DNA of 64,000 bases from Latilactobacillus fuchuensis DSM 14340 = JCM 11249. GTDB lineage: Bacteria; Bacillota; Bacilli; Lactobacillales; Lactobacillaceae. The notes under the pieces are model-generated. The model was not told the origin of the DNA. It saw nothing but the letters and a program-made list of their open reading frames with translations, and did not search any database. This document shows, piece after piece, positions 40,271 through 53,589 of the stretch (position 1 is the first letter of the stretch; each line of letters starts with the position of its first letter). The stretch lies in the NCBI RefSeq assembly GCF_000615805.1, contig NZ_BAMJ01000004.1:17410-81409 (forward strand), read 5' to 3'. Both the position numbers and the translations under genes were made by a program.

Positions 40271-40320
40271 AAAAAGCTAATCAACATTCGCATTAATGTG
40301 AGTGTTGATCAGCTTTTTTT
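40271..40320. terminator. Terminator between convergent mntH and regulator
   Basis: AAAAAGCTAATCAACA pairing with TGTTGATCAGCTTTTTTT; works for both strands. Confidence 0.85.
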
Positions 40321-40972
40321 AATTATTTTCTTTTTCAATCATCTTTAAATAGCGATAGACGCTGGGTTCTGAAACATTTAGAATCTGGGCGACTTGGGGA
40401 ATCGCGCCTTTGATTTGGAAGACGCCCTTTTCACTGAGTTGGGCACAGAGTTCGATTTTCTTCTGTTGCGTTAACGTGGTACCTGGTCGGAGCAAATCAC
40501 GATCGATGACGGCGTAGATGATATCGGCAACACTTGTGTGCAGGACTTCAGTTGTCGGCGACTTGTGGATGGGTTGTGGATCAGTCAAATCCGGAATCCG
40601 TGCGATGGTTGCTAAGTGGCCCATTAAATCCGTATAAGCGGCGTTATCGAAATTAATGCAAAGTAATCCTAACAATTGGTTAGTTTCATCCTTGATAAAG
40701 AAAGTCGAGCCTTGGATTTTTTTATCGCCAGTTGCTGCTTTGTAGTTGGCAATAAAATTTTGTTCTTTGTAAACTTCGTCATGGACTAACTGAAGCGCAT
40801 AACCTGTAATGGGGGAGTTCAAAGTCCGACCACTAATTTCAGCGTGTTCAATAGCGGCAATCGAAAATGAACCAGTTGTATCTAACCAATGAAGGACGAT
40901 TTCATAATCTTGACTGAGTGTTTGCCCTAAAAAATAGACTAATTGTTGATAATGTTCGAGGGATGACGACAT
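40319..40972 (-). CDS. YheO-type PAS/HTH transcriptional regulator
   Basis: 217 residues. The N-terminal YheO PAS-like domain (about 1-120; opening YQQLVYFLGQTLSQDYEIVL) is followed by a C-terminal HTH (about 160-215; KGAIPQVAQILNVSEPSVYR). It is divergent from the cyuP-cyuA operon, with AT-rich inverted repeats between them. I infer that it controls cysteine use. In Escherichia coli the matching operon is controlled by an Lrp-type regulator (CyuR/DecR), so this would be a different regulator for the same job. Ligand unknown. Confidence 0.82.
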   Translation of the reverse strand: MSSSLEHYQQLVYFLGQTLSQDYEIVLHWLDTTGSFSIAAIEHAEISGRTLNSPITGYALQLVHDEVYKEQNFIANYKAATGDKKIQGSTFFIKDETNQLLGLLCINFDNAAYTDLMGHLATIARIPDLTDPQPIHKSPTTEVLHTSVADIIYAVIDRDLLRPGTTLTQQKKIELCAQLSEKGVFQIKGAIPQVAQILNVSEPSVYRYLKMIEKENN

Positions 40973-41111
40973 TGACCAGGAGCTCCTTTAGAAGATAATA
41001 TTTTATTATTATAATAACAAATAAATCTAGGAAGTCCATTAATAAGGCTTTAAGGATGAAATTATTTTGTTATAATAATAATTTTTTATTAAAATCTATT
41101 TACAGATGACT

Positions 41112-41125
41112 TGTAAGCGCTTATA
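41112..41125 (+). promoter_or_regulatory. cre site before cyuP
   Basis: TGTAAGCGCTTATA matches the cre pattern at 13 of 14 positions and is nearly palindromic (TTGTAAGCGCTTATAA). It suggests catabolite control of cysteine breakdown. Confidence 0.6.
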
Positions 41126-41219
41126 ATAATGTTATTAGGATTGAGAATGATTGAGCAATCATGGTGCTAAGGTAATTTCAAGAGAACCCAAAAAGTAAGG
41201 TTAAATGGAGGGCGTCGTA

Positions 41220-42559
41220 ATGAAAGTAGTGGCAAATGGTAGTGAAGGTCGTAGTGGTCAAGTGAGTCAGCGAACGCAGCGACAGGCTAATCGTGCGGGA
41301 ATGACCACAGAAGAGTGGCAGTCGGCGGTTAAGTTTGATAGTACCGATCGCGGGTGGGTCATCATGAGTATCGGGATGGCCATCGGTGCAGGCATTGTTT
41401 TTTTACCAGTCAAAGTTGGGTTGGTTGGTTTATGGGTCTTCTTAGGCAGTTCGATCATTGCCTATCCAGCGATGTATTTATTTCAACGGTTATTTGTCAA
41501 CACGGTCGCGCGTGCTAAGAATTGCGATGATTATACGAGCGTTATTTCGGGATACTTAGGTAAAAATTGGGGATTATTCATTAGTTTTCTGTACTTTGCG
41601 ATGTTGGTTATTTGGGTCTTTGTGTATTCGACAGCCATTACTAATGATAGTGCGTCGTACTTACATACGTTTGGCCTGACTAAAACGGTTTGGTCGCATA
41701 ATCGTTTTACGGGTTGGCGGTTGTTATTTTATTAGTAGCACTTGCTTCGAGCGCCGAAAAAGTGATCTTTAAGATTTCAAGTTTCATGGTTTGTACGAAA
41801 TTAATTATTATATTGATTTTAGGAATTGTCATGGTTAGTTTTTGGGATATGAGTAATATTCCTGCATTCCCATCATTTGGTTATTTTATCAAACAGACGA
41901 TTATCATGATGCCATTTACATTGACGTCAATCCTATTTATTCAATCGTTGTCACCAATGGTGATTTCATTCCGTGCACATAACAAGAACATCGAAGTGGC
42001 TCGGTATAAATCACAACGAGCAATGAATATCGCGTTCTTTACATTGTTCTTTGTGGTCTTTTTCTATGCGTTATCATTTAATTTCGCGATTGGCCATGAT
42101 CAAGCAGTCGAAGCTTATCGGAATAACGTTTCAACGTTAGCGATTGCTGCCAAAAATATGAATGGTAGTACGGTCAAAATTCTATCCGTTGTGTTAAATA
42201 TTTTTGCGGTGATGACTGCGTTCTTTAGTGTATTCTTAGGTTTCCGAGAATCTTGTCAGGGAATTGCCACTAATTTATTAAAACGTTTTATGCCAGAAGA
42301 TAAGATTAATAAAAAATTCTTGAGTATCGGAATCCTTATTTTTTCAGTCTTAGTGGCGTGGGGCGCAATCGTATTGAACGCACCAGTGTTGAGTTTTACT
42401 TCAATCTGTAGTCCAATATTTGGGATTATCGGTTGCTTAGTACCAGCCTATCTGGTTTACAAGATTCCGGAATTACGTGATTTAAAGAGTCCGGCATTAT
42501 GGTTGATTATATTTACAGGGATCTTATTATTAATTTCACCATTTCTAGCGTTTATGTAA
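41220..42559 (+). CDS. cyuP: Cysteine/serine importer, SdaC/STP family (frame broken near 41700)
   Basis: Start at 41220 follows GGAGGG. Frame one ends FTGWRLLFY at 41735; the other frame continues LAVVILLVALASSAEK. One extra A at 41700-41701 gives a smooth join (WSHKSFYGLAVVI) and a protein of about 446 residues with 11 helices. The family is the hydroxy/aromatic amino acid permease group that includes SdaC and CyuP. Because the L-cysteine desulfidase gene follows 20 bases later, cysteine is the likely substrate; serine is the alternative. A hydrophilic N-terminal region of about 40 residues precedes the first helix. Confidence 0.78.
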
Positions 42560-42579
42560 AATGATTGGAGGAAAAGACA

Positions 42580-43869
42580 ATGTTAACATCAGAATTATTT
42601 ATTCAGAATTTACAAGCAGGTGTTAAACCGGCAACTGGCTGTACGGAACCAATTGCAGTCGCTTTTGCGGCCGCTAATTGTATGGCTCATTTAGATCAAG
42701 GCGATATTGAAAAGATTGACGTCTTGGTCTCATCAAACGTAATGAAGAATGCGATGGCGGTCATGGTGCCGGGGATTGGTGAACCGGGTTTGCAGATTGC
42801 CGCTGCCACTGGTGCCTTAGCGGGCGATGCGACGGCTGGGTTGGATGTAATTGCCGACGTCGCAACTGATAAAATTCCGTTGATTAAAACGTTAGCGTAT
42901 TCGGGGAAAGTGACTGCTAAAATTGCACCAGTCGAAGATGATTTGTATGTCGAAGTTGGGATTCAGACCGCGACAAGTGACGTTCGGGTTTACATCGCGG
43001 GGAGTCATACGAATATTTATCGGCTTGAAAAAGATGGCCAACGGGTGATTGATAATGAACGACCAGCGAGTCATGCTGTTTCTGATTTGAAAAATGGGAT
43101 GCAACAAGTTACATTCCAGCAAGTTTGGGACTTTGCAATGCAGGCGCCGCTCGAATCAATTGCTTTCATGCAAGAAGCCGACATATTGAATATGACGTTA
43201 GCCGAAGCAGGCTTAGCCAATGATTATGGGTTGAAACTAGGCCAATCATTACTTAAGAATGCGGCTAATCCCTTAGGACAAGGACCAGCTGATTTGCAAG
43301 ATAATATTATGGCGTATACCGCAGCAGCCAGTGACGCACGCATGGGCGGGGCACCATTACCGGCGATGTCGAATTCTGGTTCTGGGAACCAGGGCATCAC
43401 GGCGACTGTCCCGGTCAGTGTGGTTGCTCGACACGTAGAAGCAACGGATGAACAATTGATTCGGGCCCAAACGTTATCACATCTTACGGCGATTTACGTC
43501 CACGCCTTTTTACCCGTTTTATCTGCTTTTTGTGCCACCGATTCAGCGGGGATGGGCGCGGCTGCTGGGATTTGCTACCTGTTAGGTCATGATTACGATA
43601 CCGCTTGTATGGCGATTAAGAATATGGCTGGCGATGCGCCTGGTATGATTTGCGATGGGGCTGGTTGTTCCTGCGCGATGAAAGTGGCGACGTCAACGAG
43701 TTCAATGTATCGATCGGTTAATCTGGCAATTCAAGGTATTGTGATTCCAGCCACCAATGGTTTGGTTTGTGAATCGATTGATGATACGATTCACGGGATT
43801 GGTATTCTGGGTACTAAAGGCTTGAAGGCTGCTGATCCAGCGGTGTTAGAAGTAATGATGGCTAAATAA
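42580..43869 (+). CDS. cyuA: L-cysteine desulfidase (UPF0597/YhaM type)
   Basis: 429 residues. An iron-sulphur enzyme related to serine dehydratase alpha subunits that breaks L-cysteine to pyruvate, ammonia and sulphide. Cluster cysteines are seen in ATGCTEP near the start and in ICDGAGCSCAMK near the C-terminus, with SNSGSGNQG and AFCATDSAGMGAAAG between. The start at 42580 follows GGAGG. It forms an operon with the importer. The likely outcome is H2S release and use of cysteine carbon. Complete. Confidence 0.87.
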   Translation: MLTSELFIQNLQAGVKPATGCTEPIAVAFAAANCMAHLDQGDIEKIDVLVSSNVMKNAMAVMVPGIGEPGLQIAAATGALAGDATAGLDVIADVATDKIPLIKTLAYSGKVTAKIAPVEDDLYVEVGIQTATSDVRVYIAGSHTNIYRLEKDGQRVIDNERPASHAVSDLKNGMQQVTFQQVWDFAMQAPLESIAFMQEADILNMTLAEAGLANDYGLKLGQSLLKNAANPLGQGPADLQDNIMAYTAAASDARMGGAPLPAMSNSGSGNQGITATVPVSVVARHVEATDEQLIRAQTLSHLTAIYVHAFLPVLSAFCATDSAGMGAAAGICYLLGHDYDTACMAIKNMAGDAPGMICDGAGCSCAMKVATSTSSMYRSVNLAIQGIVIPATNGLVCESIDDTIHGIGILGTKGLKAADPAVLEVMMAK

Positions 43870-43874
43870 TGATG

Positions 43875-43915
43875 AACGATTTAATCCGCAGATTGGTGGA
43901 TTAAATCGTTTTTTA
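43875..43915 (+). terminator. cyuA terminator
   Basis: AACGATTTAATCC / GGATTAAATCGTT perfect 13-bp stem, then TTTT. Confidence 0.85.
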
Positions 43916-44024
43916 TTGAGTAGCAATAGAGAATGATTTCGTTTCCAAATAATTTAATTGACGAATCTAGGGTCAATCCATGTTAATATTGTATTAAATG
44001 GGTAATAAGTAGGGAGAGCTAATA

Positions 44025-44153
44025 ATGAATGCTAAAGAAAAAATGCAAGCTTTAATCGATCAAAAAAAGGGTGGCGGCAAGTCCAAACAAACGAACGTCG
44101 CTAAAAATGATCGTAAGAATATGCGTAAAGGCCCCAAGATATTTAACCGCTAA
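44025..44153 (+). CDS. Small basic protein of 42 residues
   Basis: Begins MNAKEKMQALIDQKKGGGKS, ends NMRKGPKIFNR. Very lysine- and arginine-rich, with no hydrophobic segment. It has a good AGGGAGAG ribosome site 7 bases ahead and its own terminator (44172-44202), which argues that it is a real gene although too short for usual calls. A nucleic-acid-binding role is possible from charge alone. Function unknown. Confidence 0.65.
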   Translation: MNAKEKMQALIDQKKGGGKSKQTNVAKNDRKNMRKGPKIFNR

Positions 44154-44171
44154 ACTAGCGTCCAATCATGA

Positions 44172-44202
44172 CACCTTCTAACTAATATTGGAAGGTTTTT
44201 TT
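44172..44202 (+). terminator. Terminator after the 42-residue gene
   Basis: ACCTTC ... GAAGGT stem followed by seven T's. Confidence 0.7.
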
Positions 44203-44273
44203 AATCGTTTTAAATAACCCTTGCTCGTCACGTGACGTCATGGGTTATGGTTTGAATAAGGAGGTGATATTCT

Positions 44274-44992
44274 ATGACGATTTATACCACGGGAGAACTA
44301 GCCAAGTTGTGCGGTGTCTCCGTTCGGACGGTTCAATATTACGATGGTGTCCAGTTATTAAAACCACATCAGTTGTCTGAGAACGGGCGCCGTCTCTATT
44401 CTGAAACTGAAGTCCAAATATTACGGATGATTCTCGGTTATAAGCAGTTAGGTTTTTCACTGAAAGATATTCAACAAATTATGGCGAGCAACAACGGCGA
44501 ACGTTATTGACGATGTTGTTAAAACAACAGACGCAAATCATTGCGGAACGGGAACAAGTCTTACGACGGCAAAAAGCGTCCGTTAATTTCTTATTGACTG
44601 ACTTAACCGAGAATGGCGAAATTTCCCGGGAAATAAACGTGATCGACATAGAAAATGCAATGGCTAAAAAAACGCAGTTGCAGAAGTTACACGGTAAGAT
44701 GTTTGCTTGGGGCTTTTTAATGGACGTGATTGAAATTGGTCTATTGGTATTAGGATTTACGAAAGGTATCTGGTGGCCGGTCTGGCTAGGAATTCCAATC
44801 GTGATTGGATTAGGAATCTATGTGTCGAAATTGTACTATGATGGGATAGAATATGTCTGTCCGGCATGCCAAACCCAGTTTAAGCCACGGCTGCGAACGA
44901 TGTTCTTTGCCCGCCATAATACGAAAGCGCGGGTCTTGACCTGTCCGCATTGTCAGCAAAAGAATTATTGCTTGGAAGTTAGTAGTAAATAG
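44274..44992 (+). CDS. MerR-family regulator fused to membrane segment and zinc ribbon (frame broken near 44505)
   Basis: Frame one gives a MerR DNA-binding domain (about 1-75, YTTGELAKLCGVSVRTVQYYD) and ends NNGERY. Frame two continues LTMLLKQQTQIIAERE. One extra T at 44505-44506 joins them into about 239 residues. After the MerR helices come a coiled coil (about 80-135), two hydrophobic segments (about 145-195) and a C-terminal zinc ribbon (CPACQTQF ... CPHCQQKNYC). A DNA-binding domain tethered to the membrane with a zinc ribbon is unusual. Start after GGAGGTGAT. Target unknown. Confidence 0.72.
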
Positions 44993-45061
44993 TATTTGTG
45001 GTTCTTTTTAATGAGCGAGCATGATATGCTATTGCTAATTAAGTACGCAACGGGGGTTGTC

Positions 45062-45835
45062 ATGATGATTAGTGATATGCAGATGTTAGTTTCAAAAAAG
45101 ATTAAAGAAATTGAAGCTCGAGAAAACGTTGAAGTTATGATGGCTGTTGAATCGGGTAGCCGGGCGTGGGACTTCGCATCGCCAGATAGTGATTACGATA
45201 TTCGCTTTATTTATGTTCGGCGTGCAACGGATTATTTGAAATTAGAAGCACAACGCGACGTAATCGAATGGCAATTAGATGAAACACTAGATATCAGTGG
45301 TTGGGATTTACAAAAAGCATTGAAGTTATTGTATCGTTCTAATCCAACGCTGTTTGAATGGGCGAGTTCACCGATTGTTTACTATCAATCACCTAAGTTT
45401 GAACAGTTTAAAGAAATTTTGCCACAATATTTTTCAAAGAAGAAAAGTTTGTATCACTATTGGCACATGGCCAATACGAATCAACGAGAATTTTTAAACG
45501 TTGAATTAGCACAGGTTAAAATCAAAAAATACTTCTATGTCCTACGCGCGATTTTGGCGAGTCAATGGATTTTAGAAGAGGGGACTAATCCGCCAATGCG
45601 ATTCGCTGAACTGGTGGCGGCTAAGTTACCGCAGGAATTACAACCAGCTGTCGCTAAATTATTGGCACAAAAGGTTGACGTTCCAGAATTAAAACGGGTC
45701 GCGCGCGTCCCAGAATTAGATGAATATATTGCCAGTCATATCAGCCAAATGGAACAGCAAGCGCAAACGATGAACGAGTTACAACAGAATGATTGGGAAC
45801 CATTAGATACGCTTTTTATGTCATTAATTAAATGA
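45062..45835 (+). CDS. Predicted nucleotidyltransferase (YcgL/RlaP type)
   Basis: 257 residues from ATG 45062, which follows GGGGG; the frame is open from 44996 but the upstream part is poor coding sequence. The polymerase-beta-like motif is ESGSRAWDFASPDSDYDIRFIY, with a catalytic GSR and D-x-D. The family (PF10127) is typical of single-gene bacterial nucleotidyltransferases of unknown substrate. Its 3' end abuts a MITE-like repeat. No partner gene is evident. Confidence 0.75.
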   Translation: MMISDMQMLVSKKIKEIEARENVEVMMAVESGSRAWDFASPDSDYDIRFIYVRRATDYLKLEAQRDVIEWQLDETLDISGWDLQKALKLLYRSNPTLFEWASSPIVYYQSPKFEQFKEILPQYFSKKKSLYHYWHMANTNQREFLNVELAQVKIKKYFYVLRAILASQWILEEGTNPPMRFAELVAAKLPQELQPAVAKLLAQKVDVPELKRVARVPELDEYIASHISQMEQQAQTMNELQQNDWEPLDTLFMSLIK

Positions 45836-45843
45836 AAACAGGG

Positions 45844-46006
45844 CAGTGACATAAGTCGTCGTATTCTGATATTAGACGAATATTTTTTTGACGCGCGCCA
45901 GAACTCATCAATTTCCGTTCAAATCAAAAAATCGTCTATCCTTAGTTCGGGATAGGCGATTTTTCAACTTGATACTCAATTGATACCCGAGTTCTGTCAC
46001 AGCTTG
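45844..46006 (+). repeat. MITE-like 165-nt intergenic repeat, copy 1
   Basis: Ends carry GTGACA (45846-45851) and TGTCAC (45995-46000). Inside are CAGAACTC/GAGTTCTG (45899-45906, 45989-45996), ATCAATT/AATTGAT, and a central 15-bp hairpin AAAAATCGTCTATCC / GGATAGGCGATTTTT. Copy 2 lies inverted at 60091-60257 with roughly 80-85% identity by eye. No ORF inside, no clear target duplication. Confidence 0.78.
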
Positions 46007-46018
46007 TTTTTAAGAAAA

Positions 46019-46452
46019 TTATTCAAAAGATTGATCCGGGGGTGCGAGGTGTTTGACTGCCTTTTCGACCAAGTGATTTAACGTTTCGGTTTCTGTCGGT
46101 GTTAATCCAGTTTGGGCGTAGTCGCTACCAGCATGGCGATCTTTTTAATCGCTGGGTAGACGGCCTTCGCGTGTTCGGTTGGATAGAGTAACCGCTGGCG
46201 CTTATCATTGGGATCAATCACCATTTCAATCCAATCATTCTTAATCAAATAATTGACGGCTTTAGTGACAATACTTTGTTGCCGAAAAAGTTGGTGTAAC
46301 AGTTGTTTCTGGGAGATGCCGGGTTGATCACAAATGAATAAAACGTAATAGAAATTACTTTCGCTCAGATTATACGGGCGCAATTCACGATTGAGATATT
46401 CGCGAATCATACGATTATAAATTGAAATCATTTTTTCCAGTTGATTAACCAT
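46019..46452 (-). CDS. MarR-family regulator (frame broken near 46142-46146)
   Basis: The frame gives a winged HTH (QKQLLHQLFRQQSIVTKAVNYL, wing IDPNDKRQRLLYPT) and ends ATTPKLD at 46102. Adding one base to the T5 run at 46142-46146 (A run on the coding strand) gives IKKDRHAGSDYAQTGLTPTETETL and a proper C-terminal dimer helix to 46019, about 144 residues. It lies 9 bases after the multidrug transporter gene on the same strand, so it probably controls that operon. Confidence 0.8.
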
Positions 46453-46461
46453 TGGCTTACC

Positions 46462-47826
46462 TCATGCTTTTTTAGGTGAACGCAAGTAGGTGATTGCGAT
46501 TAACATTAATAATACCGTACAAATCACGGTTAGCCAAATCGCTAAATGGAAACCAGTCACAAATTGAGCAGGAATCGTTGTGATTAAGATCATTAAAGTT
46601 GTAAAAGCGGAACCGGTAATTTGACGTAAAGTGTTGCTGATGGCGGTACCGTGACTAATTTCAGCGGGTGCCAATTCGGATAAGGCTTCCGTAACAGCAG
46701 TTGGAATGATCGTTGAAACACCGATGAGTCGAATGATGTAGGCGATAATCACGATCCAAATGTTGGTTTGTTTGGTTAAGAAAACTAAGGGGATTGATGA
46801 AATCAGTAATAGTACGACACCAATTGTAATCGGTACTTTGGGACCGTGCTGGTCATAATAACGGCCAACGATTGGCGCACAAATCGTGTTCGCGATGGCA
46901 CCGGGTAATAAGACTAAGCCGGTGATTAAACTAGAATAATGATTGACGTTTTCGAGGAAAATCGGTAAGAGTGCTTCGGTCCCGATTAGAATCCCGAAAA
47001 TCAACATGACGATTAATGTCATTTTAGTGAAGCTGGCTTTTTTAAAGAGCCGTAGATTGAGGAGCGGTGTGGTTAACGTTAATTGACGGTGGACAAAATA
47101 GAAAGTGACGAGGATGCCGAAAATTAATAGGATTGCTGCGCCTAATACGTTACTTGAGAATAATGAAATACTACCGAGAATTGAGCCTAAACCGATAATC
47201 GAACTCATGACGGATGGCATATCGATTTTAACGGCCTTTGGTTCAGAGAAATTAGGCAAGAAACAAATGCCCAAAATCAATAAGAGGGCGATAATTGGGC
47301 TGACGATGTAAAAGAGCGCCTTCCATGAGAAAAATTGCATGACGAGTCCTGAGAAACTAGGCCCGATTGCGGGGCCAGCAGAAATTACGAGCGCTACCAT
47401 GCCGAGGACCGCTCCCCGTTTTTCAACCGGGTATAAGGAGATTAAACTGATTTGGACAAAGGTCATCAGAATCCCACCAGCAACGGCTTGGAGTAAGCGG
47501 GCGGTCAATAAAATGTAAAAATTATTGGTTAACGGTCCGACTAAACTACCGAATAGGAGTAGCCCCACGACGCCGATAAAGATTTGGCGACTCGAATATT
47601 TATCGATTAAGTTCGCCGATAGCGGGGTAATCAAACCGATAACGAGGATGTAACCGGAAGTCAGCCATTGGGCCAAGTTTAGTGAGATGTGGAAGTTATC
47701 CGTAATGATGGGGAGCGCGGTAATCATCGCCGTTTGGTTCAATAAGGTGAGAAAAGCGGTCGTTAAGAGAATGACGCTAATTAAGTTTCTTCTACTGTTT
47801 GTCAAAAATAAAAACCTCTTCTTCAA
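46462..47826 (-). CDS. MFS multidrug exporter, DHA2 (EmrB/QacA) family
   Basis: 454 residues with about 14 hydrophobic segments, as in the DHA2 group. Motif A-like LSANLIDKYSSRQIF after helix 2, and motif C-like GPAIGPSFSGLV in helix 5, typical of drug:H+ antiporters. Likely exports drugs or organic cations. Followed by a MarR regulator gene in the same operon. The start is at 47826, with AAGAGG just upstream on the coding strand. Confidence 0.85.
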   Translation of the reverse strand: MKKRFLFLTNSRRNLISVILLTTAFLTLLNQTAMITALPIITDNFHISLNLAQWLTSGYILVIGLITPLSANLIDKYSSRQIFIGVVGLLLFGSLVGPLTNNFYILLTARLLQAVAGGILMTFVQISLISLYPVEKRGAVLGMVALVISAGPAIGPSFSGLVMQFFSWKALFYIVSPIIALLLILGICFLPNFSEPKAVKIDMPSVMSSIIGLGSILGSISLFSSNVLGAAILLIFGILVTFYFVHRQLTLTTPLLNLRLFKKASFTKMTLIVMLIFGILIGTEALLPIFLENVNHYSSLITGLVLLPGAIANTICAPIVGRYYDQHGPKVPITIGVVLLLISSIPLVFLTKQTNIWIVIIAYIIRLIGVSTIIPTAVTEALSELAPAEISHGTAISNTLRQITGSAFTTLMILITTIPAQFVTGFHLAIWLTVICTVLLMLIAITYLRSPKKA

Positions 47827-47960
47827 AAATTTAATAGATTCAAGTGAATGTTTCTATCTTAAATGCATTTGAATGTAATTGCAAGGGTTAATTTTTCTGA
47901 AAACGGTTAATGTGAAAATTTGATGGCAGTTAGTTTCAAAGTGTTTAAAGGGAATCACCA

Positions 47961-47993
47961 AAAAAACGCAACTATGTGATTAGCTGCGTTTTA
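47961..47993 (-). terminator. lacZ terminator
   Basis: On the minus strand AAACGCAGCTA pairs with TAGTTGCGTTT and runs into eight T's. Confidence 0.75.
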
Positions 47994-48000
47994 TTAGTGG

Positions 48001-52541
<4,541 letters not shown>

Positions 52542-52611
52542 GCGATTCAACTCCTATTACTATATTTGATAACCTTAATATAAGGGATTCAGCATGGAAA
52601 CGACATACGAA

Positions 52612-52666
52612 ATGTTGCCAGTTTTTTGTAATTATGTTGCCATTGTGATACCGTTTACATAAACGG
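52612..52666. promoter_or_regulatory. AraC-type direct repeats and cre site between the lac-permease operon and its regulator
   Basis: ATGTTGCCA occurs at 52612-52620 and 52634-52642, 22 bp apart (two helix turns), as AraC-family half-sites do. TGATACCGTTTACA (52646-52659) matches the cre pattern at 13 of 14 positions and overlaps the palindrome CCGTTTACATAAACGG (52651-52666). Confidence 0.62.
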
Positions 52667-52683
52667 TTAAGGAAGTGTGCTGA

Positions 52684-53514
52684 ATGTTGAGTAATGAAGA
52701 AGCGGATATTTTGGTCAATAATCAAGTGCTGATGCCGGATTTTCACGTTTACGAAGTGGGCTTTGAACACTGTCGGCCGACAAAACCAGTTGAATACGTG
52801 CCAATTGATTATTGGGTATTGCACTATTGTGTCAGCGGTGAAGGTTATTTTTCGTTGACGGGAACGACCGAAAAACACATTCAATCCGGTGATTTATTTA
52901 TGATTCCGGCCCATTTTGGTAATCGATATTACCCTAAAGCCAGTAATCCATGGACTTATCGCTGGATTGGGTTATCTGGACAGGCTGTTCAAAATTTATT
53001 AGCACGTTGTCAGTTATCGGAGAAGCAATTTGTCATTCCCGGACGTTACGATGAAGTGCTTAATCAGTTTTTCGAAGATTGTTACAACCAATTTAAAGAG
53101 GGACACCAGTTTGGCGCGGTTGGTGAAACCTTTGCGTTGCTGGATTATTTAAAAACACGAGAAACAAGTATTAATAGTATGAACGCCAATGAATATTTGT
53201 TGTTAACTATCACGAAATATATCAAAATACATTTTGCTGAGAACCTGACGGTGACTAAGATTGCGCAACAACATAATATTGATCGTTCCTATCTATTTAA
53301 ATTATTTCAGAAATACAAGCAAACGACGCCCAGTCACTATATTCAGAATTTAAAATTACAAAAGGCTTGTTCGTTATTGCGGAAGAGTTCACTTTCTGTG
53401 ACGGATGTCAGTTATGAAGCAGGTTTTACCTCATCGTCCTATTTTACGAAGTTCTTCCAAAGTAATATGGGGTTGTCACCGTTGCAATACCGGCATAAGT
53501 TTGTCTTAAAATAA
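52684..53514 (+). CDS. AraC-family transcriptional regulator
   Basis: 276 residues. The N-terminal cupin ligand-binding domain (about 20-150, HYCVSGEGYFSLTGTTEKHI, MIPAHFGNRYYP) is followed by two C-terminal HTHs (about 175-275; LTVTKIAQQHNIDRSYLFKLFQ and SVTDVSYEAGFTSSSYFTKFF). Similar to MsmR/RafR sugar regulators. Divergent from the permease-lacZ operon with direct-repeat sites between, so it most likely activates that operon on sensing a galactoside or related ligand. Confidence 0.88.
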   Translation: MLSNEEADILVNNQVLMPDFHVYEVGFEHCRPTKPVEYVPIDYWVLHYCVSGEGYFSLTGTTEKHIQSGDLFMIPAHFGNRYYPKASNPWTYRWIGLSGQAVQNLLARCQLSEKQFVIPGRYDEVLNQFFEDCYNQFKEGHQFGAVGETFALLDYLKTRETSINSMNANEYLLLTITKYIKIHFAENLTVTKIAQQHNIDRSYLFKLFQKYKQTTPSHYIQNLKLQKACSLLRKSSLSVTDVSYEAGFTSSSYFTKFFQSNMGLSPLQYRHKFVLK

Positions 53515-53589
53515 GCGTTGAACGATCGATATTTTTCTATTTTTAAAGTAATTTGGTTATAATAAGGCTATCAATCAGGGGGTGTTTGC

